The translations under genes and the position numbers were made by a program. A stretch of DNA of 64,000 nucleotides from Ophiodon elongatus (Eukaryota > Chordata > Actinopteri > Perciformes > Hexagrammidae), in the NCBI GenBank assembly GCA_016806645.1, contig JACSYO010001810.1:4017001-4081000 (forward strand), in the 5' to 3' direction. The first letter of the stretch is position 1. The number at the start of each line of letters is the position of its first letter. The notes under the pieces were generated by a model. The model was not told the origin of the DNA, did no database searches, and was given only the letters and a program-made list of their open reading frames with translations. Positions 50,440 to 62,739 of this stretch are shown piece by piece.

Positions 50440-50850
50440 TTGAAATATACTCTAGTAAAACTTGTGAAATAAATTAAACATTGCACTTGAGTAAAAGTAC
50501 AGAAGTACTATCAGAAAATGTACTTAAAGTACAAAAAGTAAAATCACTCATACAAAATGCCACCAGCAATGAAGTAGTGTTGTATATATTACATATGTTA
50601 TTGGAATATCATTACTGATGAATTGACATGAACACAGTATTTTAATTGTGGCAAAGTGGAGCAAATAACCCTTTCACACACTCTTTGGTTTAGATTAAAC
50701 AATGCATCATATTTTGTAAACTCATCACATGTTTTACATGTAAACAATCTGCAAAGCAATTAATAGTTTTAGCTCTGAAATAAATGTAGTGGAGAAAGTA
50801 TCATACAAATCATACAGAACTTCATTAGATGTACTTACAATAGTTACAAA
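50440..50850 (+). repeat. Diverged teleost repeat (ACTTGAGTAAAAGTACAGAAGTAC type)
   Basis: It starts with ACTTGAGTAAAAGTACAGAAG and GTACTTAAAGTACAAAAAGTA, then passes through ATCTGCAAAGCAATTAATAG and GCTCTGAAATAAATGTAGTGGAG. These are the successive landmarks of a repeat I know as extremely common in fish loci (GTACTCAAGTAAAAGTAC, TCTGCAAAGTAACTAGTAACT, AAATGTAGTGGAGTA). The copy is full-span but eroded, with no coding capacity. The class is left open. Confidence 0.65.
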
Positions 50851-52839
50851 TACTTACAAACATTGAATTTGAGTTGTAGGCTTAAAATGCCCTTCTGACT
50901 TGTTTCTGCTAATTATTCCCTCGTTTTTTTAGGCAGTTTTTTGCGTATTAATCTTAACTCTAAACTGTAATTCCTCTTGTAGTTTTACGTTGTGATAATG
51001 CTGGTGGTGATTTTCACCTTCAGCTGCATACACAGAAAAGGTTCTGTGTCCAGGTAAAATACAGAGGTATCAGAAACTGATGATTTTGGTCTCCAATTTA
51101 TCTATTACGACCGGCCACGAATTAACTTTTTCCCCTTACAGAGAAAGCAAGTTGTCTGACTCGGGGTGTAGAGGTCAGCATTTTCACATTCAAAAGCCTA
51201 AAATTGGCAAAGTGAGGAAAAACTCTGCTAGAAATCACTTGTATTTATAGCCGCGTATATTAGTGTTGCAGCTGCGGGCGAGATGTCCCTCTCTCTCAGC
51301 ATACACTCAGCTCGATAACAAGCTGGGCCCCTGCACCAGCGTGATCACGTCTAAATGTCCTCAGGTCAGCGCCATCAACTATCCACTTCCTATGTTTATA
51401 ACAAATTCTGTGGTGTGCACTGTAATAAGGCTTTACAAATGCAGTGCACTCCTGTGTGTGATCTCCACCATTCAGATAATTCCTTTTCACATTTTCGCAA
51501 AGTGACCAAAGTGGCATGTAGTTACCATTACTGTGTGGTCCTCTTTGAAAAATATAATGATGGAATGATACACCATTCCTGTAACACCAGGCCAGTGCCA
51601 CAGGATGAAGTCAATGAAATAACAGTCAGTACGGTGGGATTTTTTAATTATTTTATCTATTCTTTTATCCATTAACTACTGGAATTATATCACATTATAA
51701 TTGGTGTCAATTATCTTTCTCTTTAGCTGTTAAGTAGTACATCAATGTATTAATAGGTATCCATACATTAAGACATAACATCAAAAGTGACCTAAAAGTC
51801 AAATGTTTTCTTTATAGCTTATAGTAATCGCTATTATGATATCCCTAATTAATTGTCACCTCAAATGTAAAACCTTGAAGCAATGACCATTGACCAGTAG
51901 GGTGGAATAAATGAGCTTTATTACAGTTTTATAATTTCTTTATTTAAAAGTTGATACTTTTGAAATACCGTCACTGACACATGGACACTTTGACTGGTCG
52001 TATTGGTGGATCTCTTTAGTGTGTCTTAACCCCTGTCTGGGAACAAGTGGAGCTAATGGGGAGCAAAGACAGAGGAGTACATGTCCGATAGCCACACATC
52101 CTCCAGTCAAGGCAATCATGGGAAACACAGAACGTCACTCTTTCAATTTCATCCTTTCCACTGTGCGAGCCGCCCTCTATAACGTCATTATCTCCAGTAG
52201 ATCTGCAGGGTCCTCTGACAGGGCCATGTTATCCAGGCACCGGGGAAATGCAAATTGATTTCATATCAGCCATGGCATTTTTAAGGCCTCCACATGTTAC
52301 ATAGACTGTCATTCCAGGCACTGATATGAAAATCAGAGGGAAATGTCAAACTGTGGAGGAACGATATCAAACGCAACGTGTTGTTTACTCAGATCAACCG
52401 GCTCATGAAACACGATACTACTTAATGCCACGCTGTCAGTAGACTATTTAAGAGTGCTCTATTATGCTCTTGATCTGTTTGAGTAGAGATAATTCTCTCA
52501 AATCAAAATAACACAACTTACAAACTAAAATATACACATTTAATGTAATGCAACAGCAGCGAACAAGAGGACACATGTTGAAGAAGGGATTGATTTGAAT
52601 GACATCTATGAAGGCGATCTCAAACTCAATAGCTCCGGTTCAGTCTCAACCAGAAGGTAAAAGACGTGAGTGCTTTAAACTTGCATTCTTTCTAATAGCC
52701 AACAGGGGCGGCTTCTCTGGTTGCAAAAAGAAGTATTTTTGTATAGAAGTGTATGAGAAAATGATCCTGTGTCTCATTCAAATTATTGCGTCATAAACAT
52801 TGTCTCATTGTCACTATAAAGCAGGACATGCTTTAGGCC
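50851..52839. other. 3' intergenic desert, part 2: no gene found
   Basis: No supported exon. Two unique blocks stand out by composition: about 51,040-51,370 (with CpG-containing strings such as GACCGGCCACGAATTAAC and CAGCTGCGGGCGAG) and about 52,010-52,340. Overlapping frames of about 100 codons at 51,296-51,675 on both strands match nothing I recognise. Confidence 0.55.
52010..52340. promoter_or_regulatory. Candidate downstream conserved non-coding element with POU octamer
   Basis: Unique, balanced-composition block with octamer ATGCAAAT at 52,248-52,255, TAACGTCATTATC near 52,180 and CATTCCAGGCACTGATATGAAA near 52,310. No repeat landmarks and no coding signal beyond chance frames. The call is by texture and motifs only. 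Confidence 0.32.
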
Positions 52840-53665
52840 GATGCTACATTGTGGTTCACAGGTCGCTGTCCGGTCTGGGAGTTGTCCGAGTATACTTCTT
52901 TGAACTTTAACCCTTTCACAGTTCGTTTTCAGTTCATGAAATAAATGTAACCTTTTTGGTCGCCTAAAAATGTCTTATTCAGTGTCTGGTTGTACTTATT
53001 TTCACCCTCTCGTCTCACTGCTGGTTGAAAAAGCCAAGATGGCGACGGCCAAAAATGGCAAATACTAGGCTTCAAAATGGCAGTCTACAAACCAGTGGGT
53101 GACGTCATGGTGTTATGACCGTCCTCTTGTTATATACAGTCTATGGTCTCACTACTCTCATAGTGTTGTTTCCAGACGCAACAGGTAGCTGTTTTTAGCA
53201 AAAAAAAGAGTTTGCACTGCCAGCTTCTGGACCAGCACCAAAGCACAGACAATGTTAGCAACTTCCTGGTGAACATAGTTATTTCCCACAGGAGCTGGTA
53301 GAGACCAAAAACAGAGCAGGAGGAAGAGTGTATATTCAAATCACGTTCATCATGTGGCTAGGAACACTTCCCTTGTACTACTACGTCATTTGCTCTGACC
53401 AAACGAAAAAACTTTGCCATTCAACGTATCTGTGGTTTCAAGATTTCTTTCTCCTGCTAACTGGGCTGGTAAACAAGCAAATGTATGCTAACAAGTTAGC
53501 CATAACTTAAAATGTGATAATATATCAGTGTTGTATTAACAGCTTGTTTCTGCTGCTTTCAAGCGGCCAAAAAAATATGTTATTACAGTTAAGACAAATA
53601 ATGTATATCCTACTAATAACTATGAATTGCTGTCGTCACGAATTTTTTGAGTCTAGCTTTAAAGC
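52840..53665 (+). repeat. Composite dispersed teleost repeat (AAGATGGCGACGGCCAAAA type)
   Basis: The middle reads AAGATGGCGACGGCCAAAAA, then AGGCTTCAAAATGGCAGTC, then AACCAGTGGGTGACGTCATGG and TATATACAGTCTATGGTC, a phrase series I have seen widely in percomorph sequence. The right part continues with AACTTCCTGGTGAACATAG, TTTCCCACAGGAGCTGGTAG and AGACCAAAAACAGAGC, then GTATGCTAACAAGTTAGCC and TGCTTTCAAGCGGCCAAAAA, also familiar repeat phrases. It appears to be one long or two abutting elements. No coding frame survives. Limits are approximate. Confidence 0.7.
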
Positions 53666-54696
53666 ATTACCTATTTAAGGTACTTACTGACGGATGAAAA
53701 TATATAGACTGAGAGTGAGATAAAGAGAAGAAAGAGTAAAAAGCAGATGGCTAAAGATGAAGGTCAAAACATATTGAGAAGTTTGTCAAAATCTGATGAC
53801 ATAAGCAATCTGTAAGCTGTTATTGCACCCAAGCTTGAGGTACAGAGGAACATATTGAAATTACAAAAAAAAAACACTGCAGCTGCCAGCACACTGCCAG
53901 GAATGATTGCCCCAAGTGTTTTTTTCTTGCTTTGCCTCTCTCTTTCTGTCCCTCAACCCCCCCGTAATACGCATGGCTGCATGCCAGATGTGAAGAGAGG
54001 CATATCTGGATTTAATGATATTACAAATGCTTTTCTTTATGCTCAATAATAACTCAATTTTGATTGATACAAAGCTGTCAGCGACCTTATCTTAATACAA
54101 ATAGGGTTGTCTGTCATCCAGCATTGAGTCATCAATTTTAGCCGGTGATGAGGCTCGTTTGCCACACCTAATCATCTGTCTCGTTGGGAAGCCTCTGAGG
54201 CTGATCAGATAGCACTTGTAAATACTTGCAGCAACAACCATCACAACTCAAGCTTTCAGGGAAAATTGAGTGGGCCCCATTATTGCCTGCACTCTTAGCA
54301 ATGTCCGAGATTTCTTTTTGTACATAAAGCAAAGCCTGGAATAAATCATGCAGTACACCCACATTTCTATTGATTAAAGCCATTCCCATGCCTGCATCTG
54401 GTGAATTGTCCACAGAATAAAGAGCAGCTTTATATTTTGTCCTGTCAAAATGTTAGGTCATTTTATCAAGGCCAGCCTGTTCCATACAATAGCACAGTAA
54501 GTCTTCTGTTGAAAAACACCGAGAGGCAGAGAATGAATTCTTGTATTTTCTGCAATAGGAACCTGCTGTCCTTTATTTTGTCCAGTAGATATTATAGCTT
54601 AGTACTGTGAATAAATACCACATTGTTTGCCAGACAATTGTTTTCTACATAAGATGGGCGAGTTAATTAATTAAAATTAGTATAATTATGATGTTG
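53666..54696. other. 3' intergenic desert, part 3: candidate regulatory block, no gene
   Basis: An AT- and GA-rich leader to about 53,860 is followed by a unique block at about 54,090-54,420. The block contains GAGTCATCAATTTTAGCC, CACCTAATCATCTGTC and TTGATTAAAGCC, all homeodomain or PBX/MEIS-like strings. No repeat or coding exon was seen. Confidence 0.5.
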
Positions 54697-55075
54697 GGGC
54701 AATACTTTACTTTAAGTCCCCCCATTTAGCATTCATAAGCAGTATATTAACAGCTTGTAAATTGTTATTATACATTAAAACATAGCTATAAGTTGATATA
54801 AGTGTATGTTTAATTGTGTATTTGTGTATAATTCCTCCTGTGGGCACCCCTTAGTGGAAGATGGTGTGAGAAACAAATAATAAACTTTGTAACTGTATAT
54901 TCGCTACTGTTTATGAACAGTTTATTAAGTGAAAATCAAAGTGTAATATTTTTAGACTTTGTAATAATAATAAGTGAGTTTTCATCTGTTTTTAACCACT
55001 TGTTATTACACACATATTGTGTGTTATAAGTACCTTAAAGTGTGTACATATTATCACACAAGTGAATGTGTCTTA
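54697..55075 (+). repeat. Probable dispersed teleost repeat (CAATACTTTACTTTAAGTCCCCCC type)
   Basis: It begins GGCAATACTTTACTTTAAGTCC and runs through CATTCATAAGCAGTATATTAAC, AGCTTGTAAATTGTTATTATAC, CTGTTTATGAACAGTTTATTAAG and TTTAACCACTTGTTATTAC. These resemble a familiar fish repeat built from AATACTTTACTT and TTATAAACAGTTTATTAA phrases. AT-rich and non-coding. Less certain than the other repeats. Confidence 0.45.
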
Positions 55076-56331
55076 ATCTGACTGATGACAAGGGCTGCGT
55101 TGCTCCTCTAAAACACTGTCTTGCATTTTACTGCATCCTATACAATTATCCTGATGAGAACTTGAAAGACCTCTGTTAATGTGGGAGTGTGAGAAGGCCT
55201 GTAGCCTATAGACCCTGCTTTCATTCATCTCACTAACATCAGGGAGCTCAAGCTTGGCGTCACTCAAAGCTTTTTTCCTTTGAAATTCCCCAGGCAGACC
55301 CACAAATTAAGCTCACTTCTGTTTGACCAAAGATGAGACCGGGCCCTGAAGTAAGGCAGCTTTCCCTCCCTTTTCTCACAAGAGTTTGCAATCTATCCCT
55401 TAGAACTCCACAGACCTATAAATCTCTTCAAAATCTCTCTAGTTATTGTCAGCCTGCTGGTTGTGAATGTCAAGAGTGCAGATGCAAGAATGAATTTTGT
55501 TTTTAAACCATGTTTTGTTCAAACATTGAAAGAACTGTACTGTAAAAATATCCCACTGCATGTTGCCAAAAAGTAAAGAAGTAAAGGTAACATTTTTTGG
55601 ATAGCAAGTATTGCTTGCCTTTAGGATGTAAACATATAGGTATACTTGCTTGTGTATGGTATTGAAAATGTGGCATTTCAATCCATAAATGTAAATAGCC
55701 TGCTCCCTCATTTGTAATGATAATATATTGTTTGGATGAAGCTTGATTTCCAAGGAGAAAAAAAAACACCTTTTATATAAGCTGGTGGGTAGAATTTATT
55801 GATTGAGGATTCATGCAGTTTGCAAATAAATATTCATTATAAAGTATGATTTTTAAATCGAAAAGTTGCATAGATCTTTTTCGTGGATGCATCCATATTG
55901 CATTTTTGTGTTTTTAAAAGAAACCACTATGTTATAGGGTTACGTCCTCAGACAGCAGGGTATGTGTGTTCACAAGTTAAACCAATCCCAACTTGGAGGA
56001 CATCTCATGACAGGCAATCACTCTTACAATGGGATTCTTCTCCTCCAGAAAGATTCACAAGGAAAGATTATCTGATTCTATTCTGAGCACATTCAAAGGC
56101 AAGGGACCATGCACTCCCCTTTTCGAGTTCATTATCATTCTCAGGTTATCCCAGGCCCAGTGAATCTGGAACGCAAATGAATTAGTGAGAATTAAGAAGT
56201 CTCTGTGGTCTGAAACCTCTCCAAATCTCCTCCAAGATGAAAGGTACATAGCCATGGCTTATGCACTGTCGTTCTCTTCTCCTGAGCCCCCTCGGTAGTC
56301 CTATATCTACAGACGCACTCCAGGACACCTC

Positions 56332-56392
56332 TCCCCCCCCCCCCACCCCACCCCACCATCCCCCACCCCCCCTCACACACACCACCACCCCC
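56332..56392 (-). repeat. C-rich tract; minus strand has G-quadruplex potential
   Basis: A run of about 13 C bases is followed by CCCCACCCCACCCC and further CCCCC blocks. On the minus strand this gives more than four G-runs with one-base loops. Gly-rich frames on the minus strand are its translation. Confidence 0.8.
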
Positions 56393-58289
56393 TTTCAGAA
56401 AATGGAAATGGTACGAGCAGTTAATGTTGCCTAACGTCTCCTGACCGCAGGTTTTGTCGTAAGGGAGAAGTTGAGCAGGGCTGCTGGACTGAGGCTGCCA
56501 TCGCTGGCGATTAATTACAGCACTGTGGTGCTGGCACTTCGACATGGTTGATCCCTCTGCAGGCAGGGCTTCCTCTCATCTCAGCCTCTCTGTAGCCTTC
56601 AAAGGGCTCTCCACTGCCTGCAAGACTGAACCTAGGCCAGGTAAGAAAGATGCCATGGCTCCATTGTGACTGTACTACTTCACATATTTCAATGGGACTT
56701 CAGTTGTAGATTGTGTCAGTATTACTCCCCCATTGTTCAGTTATTATGGGCAGTTTTTGCTTATAACAAAGATGAGAATAGATAAAGTTTCTGGATAAAA
56801 TTCTAAAGAAAAATGTGTAAAGGCCTAACAGGTAATAATGATAATTTTGACTTGATATGTCTTTATTGGGTGTGAACAGATTAATGTGTTTTTGCCCTAC
56901 ACCAAATTCCTACATGTGCTTCACGACCAGTTTTTGGTAGATGAAATATAGTAATGATCTGTCTGTGCTCAGTATTTTCCCCTCCTTCCCTACCCGTCAG
57001 GCCGGGCCTTTGTAACAGACTGCAGAGGCTGCCTCTCTCCCTCAGCTCATTCAGCATCACACCCTGCCCTTGTGCTGGACATCAAATGACCAGCTCACCC
57101 CCTGAGGAGCTCTCAAGTTTCTTCATTTCAGCAGCCGCCTGGCTCTCCCCTGGTCAGCAGCCGGCCACGCAGGGAGAGGGGACATCTGCCTGTCTGAGGA
57201 TAAGGGACAGGCTGGCTCACTATCCGTCTGTCAGCCCCTCAGACTGGACCCCTCACGTCACTGCTCCACTCCCTCCTTGTTATTCTGGAGAGAACACAGG
57301 GATCTGATATGAGGCATTGTTTGTGCCATACTGGTCAGAAAGACAGAGTGGACTAAGGCTAATGCACGAGGCATGATCTGTAACAAAAAATAGCACTGTA
57401 TGGCACAAGCTGCTTACAACACATAACCATTGTTAGCACATTGTAAACAGAACATTATCATACATTTAATAAGTGTGACAGTATGCTATAATCTATCCAC
57501 AAATTTAAGTCATGAGTATTAGAAACTGTTGAGCTGTTGTATGCAAGATATTGTCTTTTCTACGCTGATGTAAACATGTTGCATTAATGATTATTCTAAT
57601 GATTATCTCTATCTAATTACATGTGGTTTTCTCCATCCCTAACCATCAAAGAAAGGCAGAGCGATCGATAGAGACATATTTGCATAAAAATCTATTTCAC
57701 CGTAACTGAAGGATCAAGACTGAGCTCCCTGGATAAAGATGCCTTTGGCCTTCTTGCCCATCTAACCTGCAAAGTAATTTGTTTGCTTCCTAAACTTAAT
57801 ATTTGTTCTTTTCCTCAACTGATTTATAAATGAGCTTAGAGTGCAATAGCATGTGGCTCAAGGAAGTGAGGAGTCTCTCTAAATTCATGTACAAATGTTA
57901 ATTACCGCTCAAGCTGGTAACCTGCTGCTTGAGTTTCTGTTTAATTGAATTAAATGGAAACTATTTAACACGTCCATATACAATTTTTACAAGTTTTGAA
58001 TCTCTACATTTACTACAAATTGTTATATGCTCCAGTTTCATCATGCTAGTTTGTGTCTGGCTATTGCCAAAGCAAAAGAGAACAATGGTGTAAAGTCTGA
58101 CTCCCTGGTGCACAGAGAGAAGCAGTGTACTGTAAATGATCCTGTACGGTTGACTGCTGGCCAGCAGCCACATCTATATGAGCAGAGGAGGACCACTCCG
58201 AAGAGCTCACACCTCCTGGACCGAGCCGGAGGTGAAGGAGAGAGTATCACACTCTCCTTGTCAGCTGCAAGGGTAATTACTGCTGGCTG

Positions 58290-58610
58290 AAATTACTCAA
58301 CATTTGTTTATTAGCTCCCCAGAGCACACTGTAAATAGATTGTCTGTTATAGTCCGATCACATTAAAACCCCGTGCTGCGTCCCCCCCCACACCCGCCTC
58401 CTGTTTGCTGTGAGCCAGCCTGCTGCTCACTTATTGAACAGCTAGAACCAAGGAGCCATGTTAAATGTGATTGTTTTCCATTAGCTACATCCTGTCTAAT
58501 ACCTCACTTGTGCAGTGCAATTACTGAATTCTGCCATGCAACATAACCTTCATTAGCTGACTGTAGAGTCCTGCAGCTCCAATAGCCCCCTTACCATTTT
58601 TCATTTTAGT
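58290..58610. promoter_or_regulatory. Candidate downstream conserved non-coding element
   Basis: Unique sequence with GTTTATTAGCTCC near 58,305, TCCATTAGCTACATCC near 58,479, GTGCAATTACTGAATTC near 58,516 and TTCATTAGCTGACTG near 58,550. Repeated ATTAGCT homeodomain cores at a spacing of about 70-170 bases are notable. No coding or repeat signal. Confidence 0.35.
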
Positions 58611-59359
58611 TTTTTTTATTCATGAGTGGGGAGTGAGTTTTAATTCAATATTGATTCCTACATGTGCCTGTGCTTTGTGTACTGTATGGTTACAGTTCTT
58701 TAAGTGTATGCAGTGATCGAACAAAACAAAAACGAAAAAAAATCAGAAGGCCGTGTCTTTCCTTGTATTCATCGTGCTGGTTGGTTCTTGTCAAAAATGA
58801 CATTCTGAAACATTTGACCCACTAAAAATGAATTCTTGGCCAGAAAACATGTGACAGTGGAGAGCAATTCATTCCCCGAAAATGTAAGGAGATAAAAAGC
58901 AGAGGTATGCAATAGTCCTGTCAAAAGAGAAAAAGAGAGAGAGGGGGATGGAAAATGTGAATGAAATTTATATTCACAGATGTCTGCACAGAAATCCTTT
59001 CACACAGTTTGAAACATTATACAAATAACTTATCTCCAGACAATGCGGGGACACTTTGGTGATAATAGCCCAAATGTTGTTCTGCAGACAGAGGCATTTA
59101 TAACAGAGATATTTAGCTGTAAAAATCTAAACTAAAACCAAAACAGCATGCTTTGTGTGCCCGTGACAGGAAGAGCATGGCTCCATGGGAGCCAGAGTAA
59201 TAAAATGCTATCTTTCTGTGGCATCTTCCCTTTTTCTCTAATGCTACTCTAATAAAAGCAACTGCTGAGGTGACTGCGCACAAATAAGGGCCTAAAGCTG
59301 CTGGACATCTATCCCAGCACCCTGGAGCCCCATTACACACACCTAATGGCCACTCGAAA

Positions 59360-59670
59360 CTTCATTAGGGTATTAATTCTCTGCGTTTCTGAAGTGATTC
59401 CATCCATAATGTGACAGTATCTGGCTGCTAGCAAGACAACTTGTTGTTATTGTTGTCCCGTTAACTCCATTCCTCCCGTTTTATCCTCCACCCCCTTCTT
59501 TCTCTCAGCATATTGTTATTCTTATGGCGCCACTGTCTCAGTTTTAAGAGGAATCTGATAATACTGGTTGTCCTTTGAGATGGAGGCCAAAGCTCTGAGC
59601 ACTGCCAAAAGCATAGCTCCATCTGACCAGGGGAGCAGATGGTCAGGTCTACCACAGGTCCGGGAAACAA
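59360..59670. promoter_or_regulatory. Candidate downstream conserved non-coding element with SOX-like cores
   Basis: It includes TTATTGTTGTCCCG near 59,448, CATATTGTTATTC near 59,509 and CTGATAATACTGG near 59,555, in unique sequence with no repeat landmarks. The (A/T)TTGTT cores fit SOX factors. Function is inferred. Confidence 0.3.
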
Positions 59671-60281
59671 GCAGCAACGCAAAACATTAGATGTCATTTT
59701 GCAATTTTAAATTCATATCACCTCCTCCCACCTGCAGGATGTCAGGGCCCAGTATTCACAGCCAATAGCATGTGGAGCGCATGTGGCAATAAAGGATTTG
59801 TTTCTAAAAGACACATGGAAAAATTCATCATACGGTAAAGTGAGGGCAGCAGAGTCAAAGCACAAGCATTTATTTGTTGACACACCAGTAACAGATCTTT
59901 TGTACTGTATGTAAGTTAGTTATTGACCAATACATTGACACTTAAATTGTCCATAAATCTGCTTACAAAGTGTAATACTGTGATACTGTGTAATAAACCA
60001 TTTATTATAATACCGCTTTGTTGTAGTAAATTAATGCTGTATATCATGTGAGTTTTGCTTGAGGAATATCTGAAACAAAAATGATCATAATTATTGACAT
60101 TTAGTCAATTACAAGTACTTATAATTATCTAAACATCTATAAATAAGATAATCTCTCTTGTGTGATATTGTTTTTTAAAACAAACGTGGCAGTGCAGTCA
60201 TAACATATGATTCAATTAAATTTGTGTTTGTAGTATTTGGTGTTGATGCTTTAAGATGCCAATAAACAAACAATGATATTT

Positions 60282-60624
60282 AGGGCTGATATTTCAATGA
60301 ATCAATTGGTTGACTGGCAGGAAATAATTTAGCAATAGTTTTGATATTCGAGTGTATGTTTGTTATTTATCAAGGGAAATGTTGAACATTTGCCAATTCC
60401 ACTTCTCAAAATGTCAGCATTTACTACCTTTCTCTGTTTTATATGATTGTAAACTGAATATCTTTGTGATCTTTGGGATTGTTGATCATGAAAAGCAAGC
60501 AATTTGAAGATGTCACCTTGGGTTGTTTGCATTTGTAATCTGCATGTTTCACTATTTTCTGACAATTTGACTAAATAGTGGATCCGTAAAATATTTGACA
60601 TATTAATCATTAATTGCAGTTCTG
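60282..60624. repeat. Near full-length dispersed teleost repeat with imperfect inverted ends
   Basis: It starts AGGGCTGATATTTCAATGAATCAATTG and ends ATTAATCATTAATTGCAGTTCTG. The termini are imperfect inverted repeats of the AGGGCTGCAACTAA...TTAGTTGCAGCCCT form. Internal landmarks are TTTTATATGATTGTAAACTGAATATC, TTTGGGATTGTTGATC, AAGCAATTTGAAGATGTCACCTTGGG and CACTATTTTCTGACA. I know this repeat from many fish genomes. At 343 bases with no coding capacity it behaves like a non-autonomous DNA transposon; the superfamily is not assigned. Confidence 0.72.
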
Positions 60625-61997
60625 GTGATATTGTACAATTCATATTCATCCATGCACTAACACACAGCTAGGCTAATTCAAAGGCAAAATGTATTTTATA
60701 TTACAAGAATTTCATTCCATCACTGCTCTCACACCAATTAAACCTGAAACCTAAAAGCTCTACACCAGTGTGATCCTATCACTTCTGTACTCACATCCTA
60801 TATCTTGAAATAACACGGCAGTTTCTTGGAGAATATCAAAGTAGGGGGGAAGGAATTAGGAATATTTAAAATGCAAAGAAACTCTTCTCTTGTTTCAAAG
60901 ACTAGCAATATCAGAAGGTTCAGGGGTTGGTGGGAGAGAGCCACTCATCTTTGTCGGTGAAGAATTCCATTCATCCCAACAAGGCTCCTCAAGATACAAC
61001 TGAAGTGTAAGATTCTGACATTTCTGAAGTGAAATGATAATTGCCTTTAAAGACCAAGAAGGGAAAAGAGAGAGGAGATGAAAGATAAAAGGTTGGAACT
61101 AAAGAGAACATTAGGGCGGTGAGAGGGAAAGCAAGCCATAGAGACCAGTCACATAAATAGTCATGAATTGAGAACTTTCTGCTTTGTATTGAAGTTAAGA
61201 AAGAAACATTCAGTGAGAGGCCAGCAGGCCAGACTAAATAATCCTTGACTGAGCCTCCCATTCTGAATCACATATTAGCTGCCCAGATTTTAATGTAAAT
61301 ATGCCATTACGCTGTCATTACAGTGATCAGACGGCATGGCTTACAGGTCAGCCCAGCCACTGTTAATTTTGCAGGCAAAAGCTTTTTTTCTGTCTTTTGA
61401 AATGTTAATAACTTTCTATTAGTTAATGTAGCGTGACTAAAATTTAAATTAGACATAATTTATTTTAATATCTGTGACTAGCTTGTCTGACCATTTAGCA
61501 ATGGTCTCCCACTGAATACAACACTCTAAATTGTGGTAATTTGCATTCAATGGTTGAGGCACGGCTTGTCTCACTGTTTTGCCATTGTGAAGTCAAGGAT
61601 GATTCCTTTTTTATCCTTGAGGTACAAATATCTAGAATTTAATAATGCCATCCGTCACATTTAATGCATGTGCTTTTAGCAGGGAAGCAATGCCTACACT
61701 TCTTACTAAGGAATGTAACAGCATTATGTTTAAAGTTTCAGAGCCACTGACCATCAATTGTAGCAGGACTAGTTGACCTTCTTTGGTACAATATTAATGC
61801 TCACATGGCTGGATGAACCTGTTGCTGTTGGACACCAACCGCCCTTGTGCATTGTTTGTACCGTATTACCTTCAACATCCCACATAAGTGGCAGCTTCTT
61901 TATATACCCAAAGACCTAGAAAACATTCAAACTCAGTTAGTTGAGGTATTTTTATTAAATACAACTTAATTTTGGAATATGCACCACCACAATGCAA

Positions 61998-62132
61998 CAG
62001 GACTAGGGGCTGTAAGCACTGGATGGTGTGGCTTTTTATAGGAGTTGTGTTGACAGTCAACAAGCATGTTGATGCATTTGGTATAAAAAAAAGTGAGCAA
62101 CAGCAATAGCTTTTCTGAATATTTGGGGAACA
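61998..62132 (+). repeat. Diverged direct repeat, copy 1
   Basis: It shares with copy 2 the segments GCACTGGATGGT, CTTTTTATAGGAGTTGTGTTGACAGTCAAC and GCAACAGCAATAGCTTTTCTGAATATTTGGGG. It lacks about 24 bases present in the middle of copy 2. No coding frame. Confidence 0.7.
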
Positions 62133-62739
62133 TTGTTGAGGTTATCACTGCAATATTTGCTTTTTCATTCCAAGTATTAAATTAAGTGTTTCTACTTTTA
62201 CCTTGAGGCGATCATCACAGTGATGTTACTCCTCTAGTGTTTTGTAGGTAAAGATGCATTTTTTTTCCTTGTATTGTTACGTCTTCATCTTCATAAATTC
62301 TTCACCTGTTGAAGAAAGAAGAAAAAATGGGAGGAGAACTACAGTCCCACGGCTGTTCATTTGTTTTATTATTTTTCCCTTTCAATAGGAATGAAAATGC
62401 ACCAAGGGTTAGGGTAATGAGCTGGATGAAAAAAAAAATGCTAATTATCATTGGAAATGTCAGCACTGGTTTCAATTTATCAGATTTTGTCATTCCCTAT
62501 CATAAAATGTTTTCAGTGGTTGATGGTGCCACTCCAAATTCAGATAGTGGCGAAAGTGGGTGAGGAGGACAGGAGAAGCCCAGCTGATTGGAAACATCTG
62601 GGTGATTGTAGGGTGCACTCCCACATCATCCAACGCTGGCTGAGATTTGACAGTGCCCTCTGAAGTGACAGCTTTGACCTCGGTCAGTGTGCATGCGTGC
62701 AGCTGCCAGAGACCGGTCTGGCTGAAAAAGAGGACAGAG

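Larger units (their letters stand above)
55076..60281. other. 3' intergenic desert, part 4: no gene found
   Basis: No supported exon. It contains a C-rich, potentially G4-forming tract (56,332-56,392), a GC-richer stretch (about 56,440-57,310) with a 117-codon frame that lacks any recognisable domain, and two candidate conserved blocks (58,290-58,610; 59,360-59,670). The rest is AT-rich unique DNA. Confidence 0.55.

Noticed and set aside
51296..51675. Overlapping frames of about 100 codons on both strands
   Set aside because: Mutually overlapping frames without domain or codon bias, consistent with chance.
56954..57307. 117-codon Ser/Pro/Leu-rich open frame
   Set aside because: The GC-richer base composition makes long frames likely. 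There is no domain, no recognisable homologue and no splice-site support.
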